A stretch of 38,848 bases of DNA from Paracoccaceae bacterium (GTDB taxonomy: Bacteria > Pseudomonadota > Alphaproteobacteria > Rhodobacterales > Rhodobacteraceae), in NCBI GenBank assembly GCA_026989055.1, contig JALSKC010000078.1, positions 1 to 38,848 of the forward strand, read 5' to 3'. The notes under the pieces were generated by a model. That model searched no databases. It was not told where the DNA came from and saw only the letters and a program-made list of their open reading frames with translations. Position 1 is the stretch's first letter. Each line of letters begins with the position of its first letter. Position numbers and translations under genes: made by a program. This document shows positions 8,302 to 15,583 of this stretch, in pieces.

Positions 8302-9332
8302 TGCGGCTGGCCACCTACAACGTGGCATGGTTCGATGCGCTGTTCGATGACGAAGGCCGGCTGCTGGAAGACGACGGCTGGTCGGGGCGCCGGAACGTGC
8401 GCCGGGTCGAGCAGCTGGCAGCGCTGGGGGTCGTGTTCAGGGCGCTGGATGCCGATGCGGTAATGGTGATCGAGGCGCCGGACGGCAGCAGGAAACGCTC
8501 TGCCGTGCGGGCGCTGGAAAATTTCGCCCGCCGCTGCGGGTTGCGCGCCCGCAAGGCGCTGGCGGGCTTTCGCAGCGATACCCAGCAGGAAATCGCGCTG
8601 CTTTACGACCCCGACGTGATGCGTGCGCGCCATGACCCGAAGGGCGCGCCGACCGGCAGGCATGGTGCCGGCGGTGCGCCGCGGTTCGACGGCGCCTTTC
8701 GCCGGGATCTCGATGTGGACAGGGCGCCGGAGGTGGTGCGTTTCTCCAAACCGCCGCTGGAGGCGGAGGTGCGCCTGAAATCGGGGTGCAGGCTGCGGCT
8801 GATCGGGGTGCACATCAAGTCGAAGGCCCCGCATGGCGCGCGCGGCCGCGAAGCGATCATGCGGCTTGCCATCGAGAACCGGCGCAAGCAGCTGGCCCAG
8901 AGCATCTGGCTGCGCAACCGCATCGAGGAGCATCTGGCGGCCGGCGACAGCCTGATCGTGATGGGAGATTTCAACGACGGGCCGGGGCTGGACGAATACG
9001 AAAAGCTGTTCGGCCGCTCCAGCGTGGAGATCGTCCTGGGCGAGGACGGCGGCGTGCCGCTGTTCGACCCGCACGCCAGGATGGCGCTGAACCAGCGAAT
9101 CGGACCGGCGCCGAGCACGGCGCGGTTCTTTCTCGCCGATCGGGGGCGCTGGCTGGAGGCGCTGCTCGATTACATCATGGTCTCGCCCGACCTCGCGGCG
9201 CTGGGGCCGGCCTGGCGCATCTGGCACCCCTTCGACGACCCTGCCTGCTATAACGCGCCGGAACTGCGCGAAGCGCTGCTGCTGGCATCCGACCATTTCC
9301 CCGTGTCGATGGATTTGCCCGAACCTTCTTGA
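8301..9332 (+). CDS. Endonuclease/exonuclease/phosphatase-fold hydrolase
   Basis: A 343-residue protein of the Mg2+-dependent EEP superfamily (DNase I-like fold). Catalytic signatures are in order: TYNVAWFD with Asn 7, VIEA with Glu 58 (metal ligand), GVHIKSK with His 171, GDFND at 222-226, and the terminal SDHFP with Asp-His at 331-332. There is no signal peptide, so it is probably cytoplasmic. The superfamily includes nucleases, sphingomyelinases and inositol phosphatases, so the substrate cannot be read from sequence. The long insertion between the GVHIKSK and GDFND parts resembles bacterial EEP proteins of unknown role. Its ATG overlaps the TGA of the J-domain gene (8299-8301), so both are made from one message. 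Confidence 0.86.
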   Translation: MRLATYNVAWFDALFDDEGRLLEDDGWSGRRNVRRVEQLAALGVVFRALDADAVMVIEAPDGSRKRSAVRALENFARRCGLRARKALAGFRSDTQQEIALLYDPDVMRARHDPKGAPTGRHGAGGAPRFDGAFRRDLDVDRAPEVVRFSKPPLEAEVRLKSGCRLRLIGVHIKSKAPHGARGREAIMRLAIENRRKQLAQSIWLRNRIEEHLAAGDSLIVMGDFNDGPGLDEYEKLFGRSSVEIVLGEDGGVPLFDPHARMALNQRIGPAPSTARFFLADRGRWLEALLDYIMVSPDLAALGPAWRIWHPFDDPACYNAPELREALLLASDHFPVSMDLPEPS

Positions 9333-9337
9333 CATCC

Positions 9338-9365
9338 TTAACATCGCGGGCTGTGCGCCTATATT
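9338..9365 (+). promoter_or_regulatory. Promoter for a probable leaderless mRNA
   Basis: TTAACA (9338-9343, 5 of 6 to the -35 consensus) and TATATT (9360-9365, 5 of 6 to the -10 consensus) are 16 bases apart. The ATG at 9372 lies six bases after the -10, so the first transcribed base should be at or within a few bases of the A of ATG. Only a weak AGG precedes the start codon. Confidence 0.6.
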
Positions 9366-9371
9366 CAGGCC

Positions 9372-9677
9372 ATGAAACAGATTGCATCACTGGCGCTGGC
9401 ACTGGCACTGGCCGCAACGCCGATCGAGGCACAGGATACCGACAAGGACGGCAGGGAAGAACTGCGCGAAGGCGTGGATCTTCTGGAAAAGGGCACGCGT
9501 TTGTTGCTGAAGGGCCTGTTGGAGGAATTCGGCAAGGTCATCCTGGAAATCGAGGACCAACTGATCGACCTGAGCGGCTATTATCCGCCGGAAATCCTGC
9601 CCAACGGCGATATCATCATCCGCCGCAAGGTTCCGCTGGTGCCGGAAATGCCGCAACCGGGTGAATCGGATATCTAG
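9372..9677 (+). CDS. Small exported protein of unknown function
   Basis: A 101-residue product with a Sec signal peptide (MKQIASLALALALAATPIEAQ, probable cleavage after IEA-Q region near residue 20). The mature part is acidic and helical (LREGVDLLEKGTRLLLKGLLEEFGKVILEIEDQLID), followed by SGYYPPEILPNGDIIIRRK and a Pro-rich tail. From memory, homologues in Rhodobacterales databases carry the misleading name 'AAA+ family ATPase', but this protein has no P-loop and is far too short for an ATPase. Periplasmic location is inferred. It is expressed from its own promoter at 9338 and is convergent with ppx. Confidence 0.82.
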   Translation: MKQIASLALALALAATPIEAQDTDKDGREELREGVDLLEKGTRLLLKGLLEEFGKVILEIEDQLIDLSGYYPPEILPNGDIIIRRKVPLVPEMPQPGESDI

Positions 9678-9738
9678 GGCGGGTCGCGCCAGATCGCACC
9701 CGCTTCGGCCCGGGGCGCGCGAGCGGCCGGTCGTGCGC

Positions 9739-9759
9739 CGCCCGCCGCAGAGGCGGGCG
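9739..9759. terminator. Hairpin between convergent genes
   Basis: Perfect 8-bp stem CGCCCGCC / GGCGGGCG with loop GCAGA, located between the small exported protein gene and the convergent ppx gene. It could terminate transcription from either side. It lacks a T-run on the plus strand, so efficiency is uncertain. Confidence 0.45.
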
Positions 9760-9862
9760 TATTCGCGCCCACCGGGAACAGCCGTCTGCCTCTGCTGTGT
9801 GCCGGGCTGAACCCGATCATGTGCGGCATGCTCTGCCGGCCGCGGCCAACGGTGCCCGCAGA

Positions 9863-11416
9863 TCAACGTCCGGCAAGCCGGCTGATTTCGGTCTCCGCGC
9901 CCAGCACCTGGGCCAGGGCCTTGAAGCGCGCCTGGGCCACTTCGCCGAACAGGTCGTTCCCGGTCGGGGTGAGGCCGAGCTTCAGCACCCGCTTCTTGGG
10001 CATCCACTCCAGGCGGGCGACCGTTTCGGGATCCTCGACCGAGAACATCGCCCCGAAGCGCATCGCCTTGCCCACAGCCTCGGCCTGGAGCGCGCGCCTT
10101 TCGCTGATCAGTGCGAACAGGTCGGCAAAGCGGGTTCCGTCGCGGTTCTTCTTGTAGCGGTGCAGCAGCGCCAGCCCCAGCCAGACCCGTTCCTCGTGGG
10201 TCAGACCGCCCAGGTTGGCGCGGGTGGCGTTGTCGAAACAGACTTCGGCGCGATAGTCCGGGTGCGCGCGCCAGGTCACGTCGTGCAGCAGGCAGGCGGC
10301 CTTGATCAGGCGGCGGGTTTCGGGGCGTTCGTTGCGAAACACCGGCCGGATGAAGCCGTAGAGCGCGCGACCGAAGCCGGGACGGCGGGCGTCGCGGCTT
10401 TCGGCGAAGCGGCAGGCCTCGATCAGCGGGTCGCGCCTGCGGGCGCGCTCGGGCATCTGCTCGTAGAGCATGCCTTCGCGGATGCCGTAGCTGGACAGGG
10501 CGATTTCCTTCGGCCCGAAGGTCTTGATCAGCCGGCGCAGCACCTCGCCGGCCAGCGGCACCAGCGCCATGCGCGTCTGCGAGGTGCCGGTGCGCGCGCC
10601 AAGTTCGGCCGGATCGTGCCGGGCGATCCATTTCAGCGTGTCGCGCGCCGATTTCGGGCTCATCCGGTATTCGTGCAGGACGTGCAGCGGGTAGCCGCGC
10701 CGCTCCATGTCCAGCCGGGCGATCGCGCGCCACGAGCCGCCCACCAGGAACAGCCGCTTGTGGTGGGTCCCGATCCGTTCGGCCAGATCCTCGATCACTG
10801 CGCGGATGTGGTCGCGCCGTCCCTTCTGTCCGCCCCCGATGCCCTGCAGCTTCAGGGGGCCGAGCGGCGAGGTGAGCCGCCGGCCGACCCGACCCCCGCC
10901 CACCTCGGCCAGTTCCATTGACGAGCCGCCGATGTCGCAGACCAGCCCGCGCGCGTCGGGCCAGCCGAGCAGCACCCCCTGGGCCGACAGGCGCGCTTCC
11001 TCCTCGCCGTCGATGACCCAGAGCTTCAGCCCGGTCTCACGCTCGACTTGGGCGCAGAAATCCGGCCCGTCGCCGGCCTCGCGCACCGCCGCGGTGGCAA
11101 CCGCGGTCAGCGGCGCCAGCCCCATGCCGCGTGCCAGCAGCTGGAAGCGGCGCAGCGCCGCCAGGGCGCGGGCGCGCCCCTCCGGGTTCAGCCGCCCGGT
11201 TTCGCCCATGTCGCGGCCCAGGGCGCACATGATCTTTTCATTGTAGAAATAGGCCGGGCTGCGGGCGGCGCCGTCGAACACCACCAGCCGCACCGAGTTC
11301 GAACCCACGTCCACCACCCCGACCCGCGACAGGGCGCGCGCGGCCGGATCTTCGAACAGCGGGCGGCCGAAGGGTGCCATGTCGTCGCGCGCGCGGGTTC
11401 TGCTGGCGGGGGGCAT
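9863..11416 (-). CDS. ppx: Exopolyphosphatase (Ppx/GppA family)
   Basis: A 517-residue protein of the ASKHA phosphatase fold. The N-terminal phosphate-1 motif is VVDVGSNSVRLVVFD (about residues 34-48), and the second nucleotide/phosphate loop is VCDIGGSSMELAEV. A C-terminal HD-like helical domain with LLHDVTWRAHPDYR follows. Ppx cleaves terminal phosphates from polyphosphate; GppA-type members also hydrolyse pppGpp, and sequence alone does not separate the two activities. The ATG at 11416 has GAAGGA upstream and lies two bases after the ppk1 stop, so the two are co-translated. A later in-frame ATG, 12 codons in, would shorten the N-terminus without loss of the catalytic core. Confidence 0.92.
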   Translation of the reverse strand: MPPASRTRARDDMAPFGRPLFEDPAARALSRVGVVDVGSNSVRLVVFDGAARSPAYFYNEKIMCALGRDMGETGRLNPEGRARALAALRRFQLLARGMGLAPLTAVATAAVREAGDGPDFCAQVERETGLKLWVIDGEEEARLSAQGVLLGWPDARGLVCDIGGSSMELAEVGGGRVGRRLTSPLGPLKLQGIGGGQKGRRDHIRAVIEDLAERIGTHHKRLFLVGGSWRAIARLDMERRGYPLHVLHEYRMSPKSARDTLKWIARHDPAELGARTGTSQTRMALVPLAGEVLRRLIKTFGPKEIALSSYGIREGMLYEQMPERARRRDPLIEACRFAESRDARRPGFGRALYGFIRPVFRNERPETRRLIKAACLLHDVTWRAHPDYRAEVCFDNATRANLGGLTHEERVWLGLALLHRYKKNRDGTRFADLFALISERRALQAEAVGKAMRFGAMFSVEDPETVARLEWMPKKRVLKLGLTPTGNDLFGEVAQARFKALAQVLGAETEISRLAGR

Positions 11417-11418
11417 GT

Positions 11419-13593
11419 TCAGTCCTTCGAGTGGGTGAGTTCGGGCACATCCGCCGCCCCGGCCGAGCCGCGGCCCGAAAGCGACGGGTTTTCCATGAAG
11501 AACCGGTGGCAGGAAAACGGGTTGTCTAGGTCGGATACATCCGGGCGAACGTAACGGCCGTCGGGCTGCAGCACCCAGCTCTGGGCCACGTCGGCAAGGT
11601 TCGCCGCCATGATCTGGCTGACGATCTGGGCCTTCACGGTCGGGTTGGTGATCCGCACCAGCGTTTCCACCCGCCGGTTCAGGTTGCGCCCCATCCAGTC
11701 GGCCGAGGAGATGAACACCCTGGCCTTCTTCGAAGGCAGCCCGTGGCCGTTGCCGAAGCACACCACGCGCGAGTGTTCCAGGAATCGGCCGACGATCGAC
11801 TTGACCCGGATATTCTCGCTCAGCCCCCTGATGCCGGGGCGCAACCCGCAGATGCCGCGGATCACCAGGTTGATCTTCACGCCCTTCCGCGAGGCGGCAT
11901 AGAGGGCGTCGATCACGTCGGGTTCGATCAGCGCGTTCATCTTGGCCCAGATCTCGGCCGGCTTTCCCTCGGCGGCAAAACCCGCTTCGCGCTCGATCAG
12001 TCCGATCAGCGTCGATTTCAGGTCGATCGGCGAGATCGCGAGGTTCTCCAGCCCTTCGGGATGGGCATAGCCCGACAGGTAGTTGAACACCTTGGTGGCA
12101 TCGCGTCCCAGCGCGCCGTCGCAGGTGAACAGCGACAGATCGGTATAGATGCGGGCCGTGATCGGGTGGTAGTTGCCGGTGCCGTAATGGGTGTAGGTCA
12201 CCAGCCGGTCGCCTTCGCGGCGCACCACGGTGCTGATCTTGGCATGCGTCTTGTAGTTGATGAACCCGTAGACGACATGGGCGCCCGCGCGCTCCAGCCG
12301 GCGCGACAGGCGGATGTTGGCGGCCTCGTCAAAACGCGCTTTCAGCTCGACCAGGGCGGTGACCGACTTGCCGTTTTCCGCCGCCTCGCACAGCGCCGCC
12401 ACGATCGGGCTGTCGCGCGAGGTGCGGTAGAAGGTCTGCTTGATCGCCAGCACGTCCGGGTCGCGCGCCGCCTGCTGCAGGAAGCGCACCACCATGTCGA
12501 AGGTCTCATACGGGTGGTGCAGCAGCATGTCCTTCTGGCGGATGGCGGCGAACATGTCGCCGTCGTGGTCCTGCACGCGCTCGGGCACGCGCGGGGTGAA
12601 GGAGGGCCACAGCAGGTCGTGCCGGTGGGGCAGGACGAGTTCGCCGAGGTCGGCGATCCCCAGAAGGCCCCGGATCTCGATCACCTCGTCCTCGTTCACA
12701 TGCAGTTCGCGCATGATCATCCGGCGCAACCCCTTCGGCGCATCGGCGGTGATCTTGAGCCGCACCACCTCGCCGCGACGCCGCCGCTTGAGCGCGACCT
12801 CGAATTCGCGCACCAGGTCTTCGGCCTCGTCCTCCACCTCCAGGTCGCTGTCGCGCAAGACCCGGAAGGCGCAGTGCCCCTTGGCCCTGTAACCGGGGAA
12901 GAGCGCATCGAGGAACACCAGCAGAAGCTCCTCCATCGGCAGGAAACGCTCCTGGCCTTCGCGGCCGGGCAGGCGCACGAAACGGTCGATCTGATGCGGG
13001 ATCGGCAGCAGTGCCTTCAGCGCCCTGCGGTCGGAAATCCGCTCCAGCTGGAGCGCCAGCGCGAAACCGGCGTTGGGAATGAAGGGGAAGGGATGCGCCG
13101 GGTCGATGGCCAGCGGCGAGAGTACCGGGAAGATCCGGTTCAGGAAGGTTTCCTCGAGATGCGCCATGTCGGCGTCATCCAGCCCGCTGCGGGTGCAGAT
13201 GACGATGCCCTCGGCCTGCATCTCGGTGCGCAGCCGGTTCCAGCAGGCCTGCTGGGCCTGCATCAGGCGGCGGGCCTCGGTATTGATCAGCACCAGCTGC
13301 TCGGCCGGGCTGCGCCCGTCGATCGAGGGCGTGGCGTTGCCGGCCTGGGCCAGTTCGCGCAGCCCTGCCACCCGGACGGTATAGAACTCGTCGAGATTCG
13401 TGGCCGAGATCGACAGGAAGCGCAGCCTCTCCAGCAGCGGAACCCGGATGTTGTCGGCCTCCTCCAGAACCCGCCAGTTGAAGGCGAGCCAGCTGAGTTC
13501 GCGGTTGAAGAAGCGCTGCGGCCCCTCGGGAGGCCGCTCGCCGGTTCCGGCGGGCGCGGGGAAGGGAGCATTCAGGAAGTCGGCCTGCGACAT
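11419..13593 (-). CDS. ppk1: Polyphosphate kinase 1
   Basis: Makes inorganic polyphosphate reversibly from ATP. The 724-aa product has the full PPK1 architecture: the N-domain starting near [20 protein letters not shown], the head domain with [12 protein letters not shown], and two PLD-like catalytic domains. The motif HYGTGNYH contains the autophosphorylated His, about residue 469. Further catalytic segments are RFDEAANI and [13 protein letters not shown]. The start at 13593 is chosen for AGGAGA and AGGAA upstream; an earlier ATG near the hdaA stop would add an unstructured tail. It follows hdaA by 41 bases and is followed by ppx after two bases, so synthesis and breakdown enzymes share a message. 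Confidence 0.96.
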   Translation of the reverse strand: MSQADFLNAPFPAPAGTGERPPEGPQRFFNRELSWLAFNWRVLEEADNIRVPLLERLRFLSISATNLDEFYTVRVAGLRELAQAGNATPSIDGRSPAEQLVLINTEARRLMQAQQACWNRLRTEMQAEGIVICTRSGLDDADMAHLEETFLNRIFPVLSPLAIDPAHPFPFIPNAGFALALQLERISDRRALKALLPIPHQIDRFVRLPGREGQERFLPMEELLLVFLDALFPGYRAKGHCAFRVLRDSDLEVEDEAEDLVREFEVALKRRRRGEVVRLKITADAPKGLRRMIMRELHVNEDEVIEIRGLLGIADLGELVLPHRHDLLWPSFTPRVPERVQDHDGDMFAAIRQKDMLLHHPYETFDMVVRFLQQAARDPDVLAIKQTFYRTSRDSPIVAALCEAAENGKSVTALVELKARFDEAANIRLSRRLERAGAHVVYGFINYKTHAKISTVVRREGDRLVTYTHYGTGNYHPITARIYTDLSLFTCDGALGRDATKVFNYLSGYAHPEGLENLAISPIDLKSTLIGLIEREAGFAAEGKPAEIWAKMNALIEPDVIDALYAASRKGVKINLVIRGICGLRPGIRGLSENIRVKSIVGRFLEHSRVVCFGNGHGLPSKKARVFISSADWMGRNLNRRVETLVRITNPTVKAQIVSQIMAANLADVAQSWVLQPDGRYVRPDVSDLDNPFSCHRFFMENPSLSGRGSAGAADVPELTHSKD

Positions 13594-13634
13594 GGCGTTC
13601 CTGTCTCCTGCCGGAGGGGAGTTCGCATCCCGCA

Positions 13635-14318
13635 TCATTGGCCGGACCGGGCAACGATGTCCAGCGCGCTGTCGGCCAGGCGGGGAGTGATCCGGCACTG
13701 CCGGGCCAGCGACAGCGAATCGAGCGTGGCGACCACGCGCGCGGCCACCGACAGGCTGCGCTCCATCCGCCGGGCGAGGTGTCCGATCACCCGCGGCGGC
13801 ACCGTCAGCTGGCGGTCGGCGAAAAGCTTGATCAGCACTGCGGAAAGAAGCGCGTCATCGGGCGGGTGCAGCCGCGCCCGCGGCGTGCCGGCGATCCGGC
13901 TGTGCAGGTCCGGCAGGGCAAGGTCGGGGCGCTCTTCGGTGCTGCTCAGCAGCAGCCGCCGCCCCTCGGCGAGCGCCAGGTTGTGCAGGTGGAACAGCGC
14001 CCGCTCGGCGGGGGCGTCGCCGGCGATGCGGTCGATATCCTCCAGCGCGATGTCGCGGCCCGTTTCCACGAGGGCGGCGACATCGGTTTGCGCCAGCTGT
14101 CGCGCGGCGAGGACGTGCCCGCCGCTGCGCGCGGCCCAGACATGGACGAGATGGGTCTTGCCCGCCCCCGGCGCTCCGCAAAGCAGCAGCTTGCCGCCCG
14201 GCCAGCCGGGCCAGCGCTCGATGGCGGCAAGGGCATCGGCATTGGCCGGCGAGACGAAGAAATCGTCGCGTCCGAGCGCCGGGCGGGCGGGCAGGTCGAG
14301 GGGCAGCTGCCGGGTCAT
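13635..14318 (-). CDS. hdaA: HdaA-like DnaA regulatory AAA+ protein
   Basis: A 227-residue protein resembling DnaA domain [36 protein letters not shown], Walker [11 protein letters not shown], Walker B region LEDIDRIAG, sensor-1 [12 protein letters not shown], and a C-terminal lid with [18 protein letters not shown]. It lacks the DNA-binding domain IV of DnaA, which marks the Hda/HdaA class. The QLPLDLP start is the beta-clamp-binding peptide typical of Hda proteins. The role known for the family is clamp-dependent stimulation of DnaA-ATP hydrolysis to prevent over-initiation. Its ATG overlaps the stop of the upstream permease gene by four bases (ATGA). Confidence 0.9.
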   Translation of the reverse strand: MTRQLPLDLPARPALGRDDFFVSPANADALAAIERWPGWPGGKLLLCGAPGAGKTHLVHVWAARSGGHVLAARQLAQTDVAALVETGRDIALEDIDRIAGDAPAERALFHLHNLALAEGRRLLLSSTEERPDLALPDLHSRIAGTPRARLHPPDDALLSAVLIKLFADRQLTVPPRVIGHLARRMERSLSVAARVVATLDSLSLARQCRITPRLADSALDIVARSGQ

Positions 14319-15454
14319 CGCCGCCCGCCGTTTCCGGTGCCTTCCGGAGCGGTCTCCGGCGCGCTCTCCGGAGGGAGAGCGCCAGCGCCCTTTCCCCTGC
14401 CAGCGCCCTTCCCCCTGTAGAGAAGGCTTTCCCGGTAGCGGGCGGTTGCGAAGCGCACCACGACCCCGAGCGCCGCGGCCAGCGGCACCGCCACCAGCAT
14501 GCCGACGAAGCCGAACAGCGAGCCGAAGGCCGACAGCGCGAAGATCAGCCAGACCGGATGCAGCCCGACGCTGTTTCCCACCAGCTTCGGGGTCAGGATG
14601 TTGCCTTCCAGAAACTGCCCGGCGAAGAAGATCGCCACCACCGCCGCGATCCAGCCCCATTCCCCCCAGAACTGGAACAGCGCCAGTCCGAAGGCCAGCG
14701 CTCCGCCGACGATCGCCCCCACATAGGGGATGAAGGAGATCAGCCCGGCGACGAAGCCCACCGCCAGCCCGAACTGAAGCCCCATCAGCATCAGCGCCAG
14801 CCCGTAGTAGCTGCCCAGGATCAGCATCACCGCGCCCTGTCCGCGGATGAAGGCGGAAAGGGTTTCGTCTATGTCGCGCGCCAGCTGGCGGATCACCGGC
14901 GCGTGGTCGCGCGGCAGGAGCCGGTCGATGGCGGCGATCATCCGGTCCCAGTCGAGCAGCCAGTAGAAGGTGATCACCGGAACCAGCACCACCAGCACCA
15001 GCAGGTTGACCAGCCCCGCGGCCGAGTTCAGCGCACCTTCCAGCAGCGCTCCGCCTCTCGAGGCGATCAGCTCCCCAAGGGCCGCCAGCGACCGGCTGAT
15101 CTGGCTGTCGGCATCCAGTGCCGAGGGAAAGCGCGCGGCAAGAAATTCCTTGAGGTTCTGCAGGAGCCGCGGAGCGGCGTTGACCAGCCCCGCGAGCTGC
15201 TCGATCAGCACCGGCACGAGCAGCAGCGCGGCCGCGGAGAACAGCACGACGGCAAAAGCGGTTATGGCTATCGTCGCCAGAACCCGCGACAGCCCCAGCC
15301 GCTCCAGCCGGTCGGCAATCGGGTCCAGACAGTAGGCCACCGCCCCGCCCAGCACGAAGGGCAGCATCACGTCGCCCAGCAGCCAGAGCAGGGCGAGAAA
15401 CCCCGCTGCGGCGATGCCCCAGTATCGGATCTGGTCCCTGACCGGCAGTCCCAT
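14315..15454 (-). CDS. AI-2E family (PerM-type) membrane transporter
   Basis: A 379-residue integral membrane protein with about eight hydrophobic segments. Two lie at the N-terminus (GIAAAGFLALLWLLGDVMLP). A long soluble segment with amphipathic helices follows (LAGLVNAAPRLLQNLKEFL). The C-terminal membrane block carries the family segment FIPYVGAIVGG and then GQFLEGNILTPKLVGNSVGLHP. The start at 15454 is the last ATG before the first membrane segment and has GGGAA upstream. Family members export AI-2 or ions or are of unknown substrate, so no substrate is claimed. The C-terminal ~30 residues are Gly/Glu/Pro-rich and presumably cytosolic. The gene leads the permease-hdaA-ppk1-ppx run. Confidence 0.88.
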   Translation of the reverse strand: MGLPVRDQIRYWGIAAAGFLALLWLLGDVMLPFVLGGAVAYCLDPIADRLERLGLSRVLATIAITAFAVVLFSAAALLLVPVLIEQLAGLVNAAPRLLQNLKEFLAARFPSALDADSQISRSLAALGELIASRGGALLEGALNSAAGLVNLLVLVVLVPVITFYWLLDWDRMIAAIDRLLPRDHAPVIRQLARDIDETLSAFIRGQGAVMLILGSYYGLALMLMGLQFGLAVGFVAGLISFIPYVGAIVGGALAFGLALFQFWGEWGWIAAVVAIFFAGQFLEGNILTPKLVGNSVGLHPVWLIFALSAFGSLFGFVGMLVAVPLAAALGVVVRFATARYRESLLYRGKGAGRGKGAGALPPESAPETAPEGTGNGGRR

Positions 15455-15493
15455 GCGCTTGCATTCCCGTTTCGCCCCGGTATCGCCCCTTTC

Positions 15494-15537
15494 CCGGATC
15501 AAGACAAGATCATGACATGCGCGCCGTGACATGCGCG
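15494..15537 (-). promoter_or_regulatory. Direct repeat and weak promoter upstream of the AI-2E permease gene
   Basis: TGACATGCGCG occurs twice, at 15513-15523 and 15527-15537 (14-base period), just upstream of the permease-hdaA-ppk1-ppx run. On the minus strand, a TTGTCT -35-like element and a GATACC -10-like element 17 bases apart lie directly downstream of the repeats. That is an arrangement expected of an activator site. The -10 match is poor. Confidence 0.3.
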
Positions 15538-15583
15538 GCGCCGGGATGCCGTGCGCGGCGCAAGACGCGGCCCGGCGGCAGGC

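Noticed and set aside
4402-8328. A minus-strand open frame of 1308 codons
   Set aside because: It is the antisense shadow of scpA, the VOC gene and the J-domain gene. Its translation is His/Arg/Gly-rich with no family motifs, a usual artefact of high-GC DNA.
9372-9677. Naming the small exported protein an AAA+ ATPase
   Set aside because: It is 101 aa with a signal peptide and no Walker A or B motif; the database name appears to be an error.
11743-14733. A plus-strand open frame of 996 codons
   Set aside because: It runs antisense to ppk1, hdaA and the AI-2E permease gene, which all have clear motifs. The translation is low-complexity.
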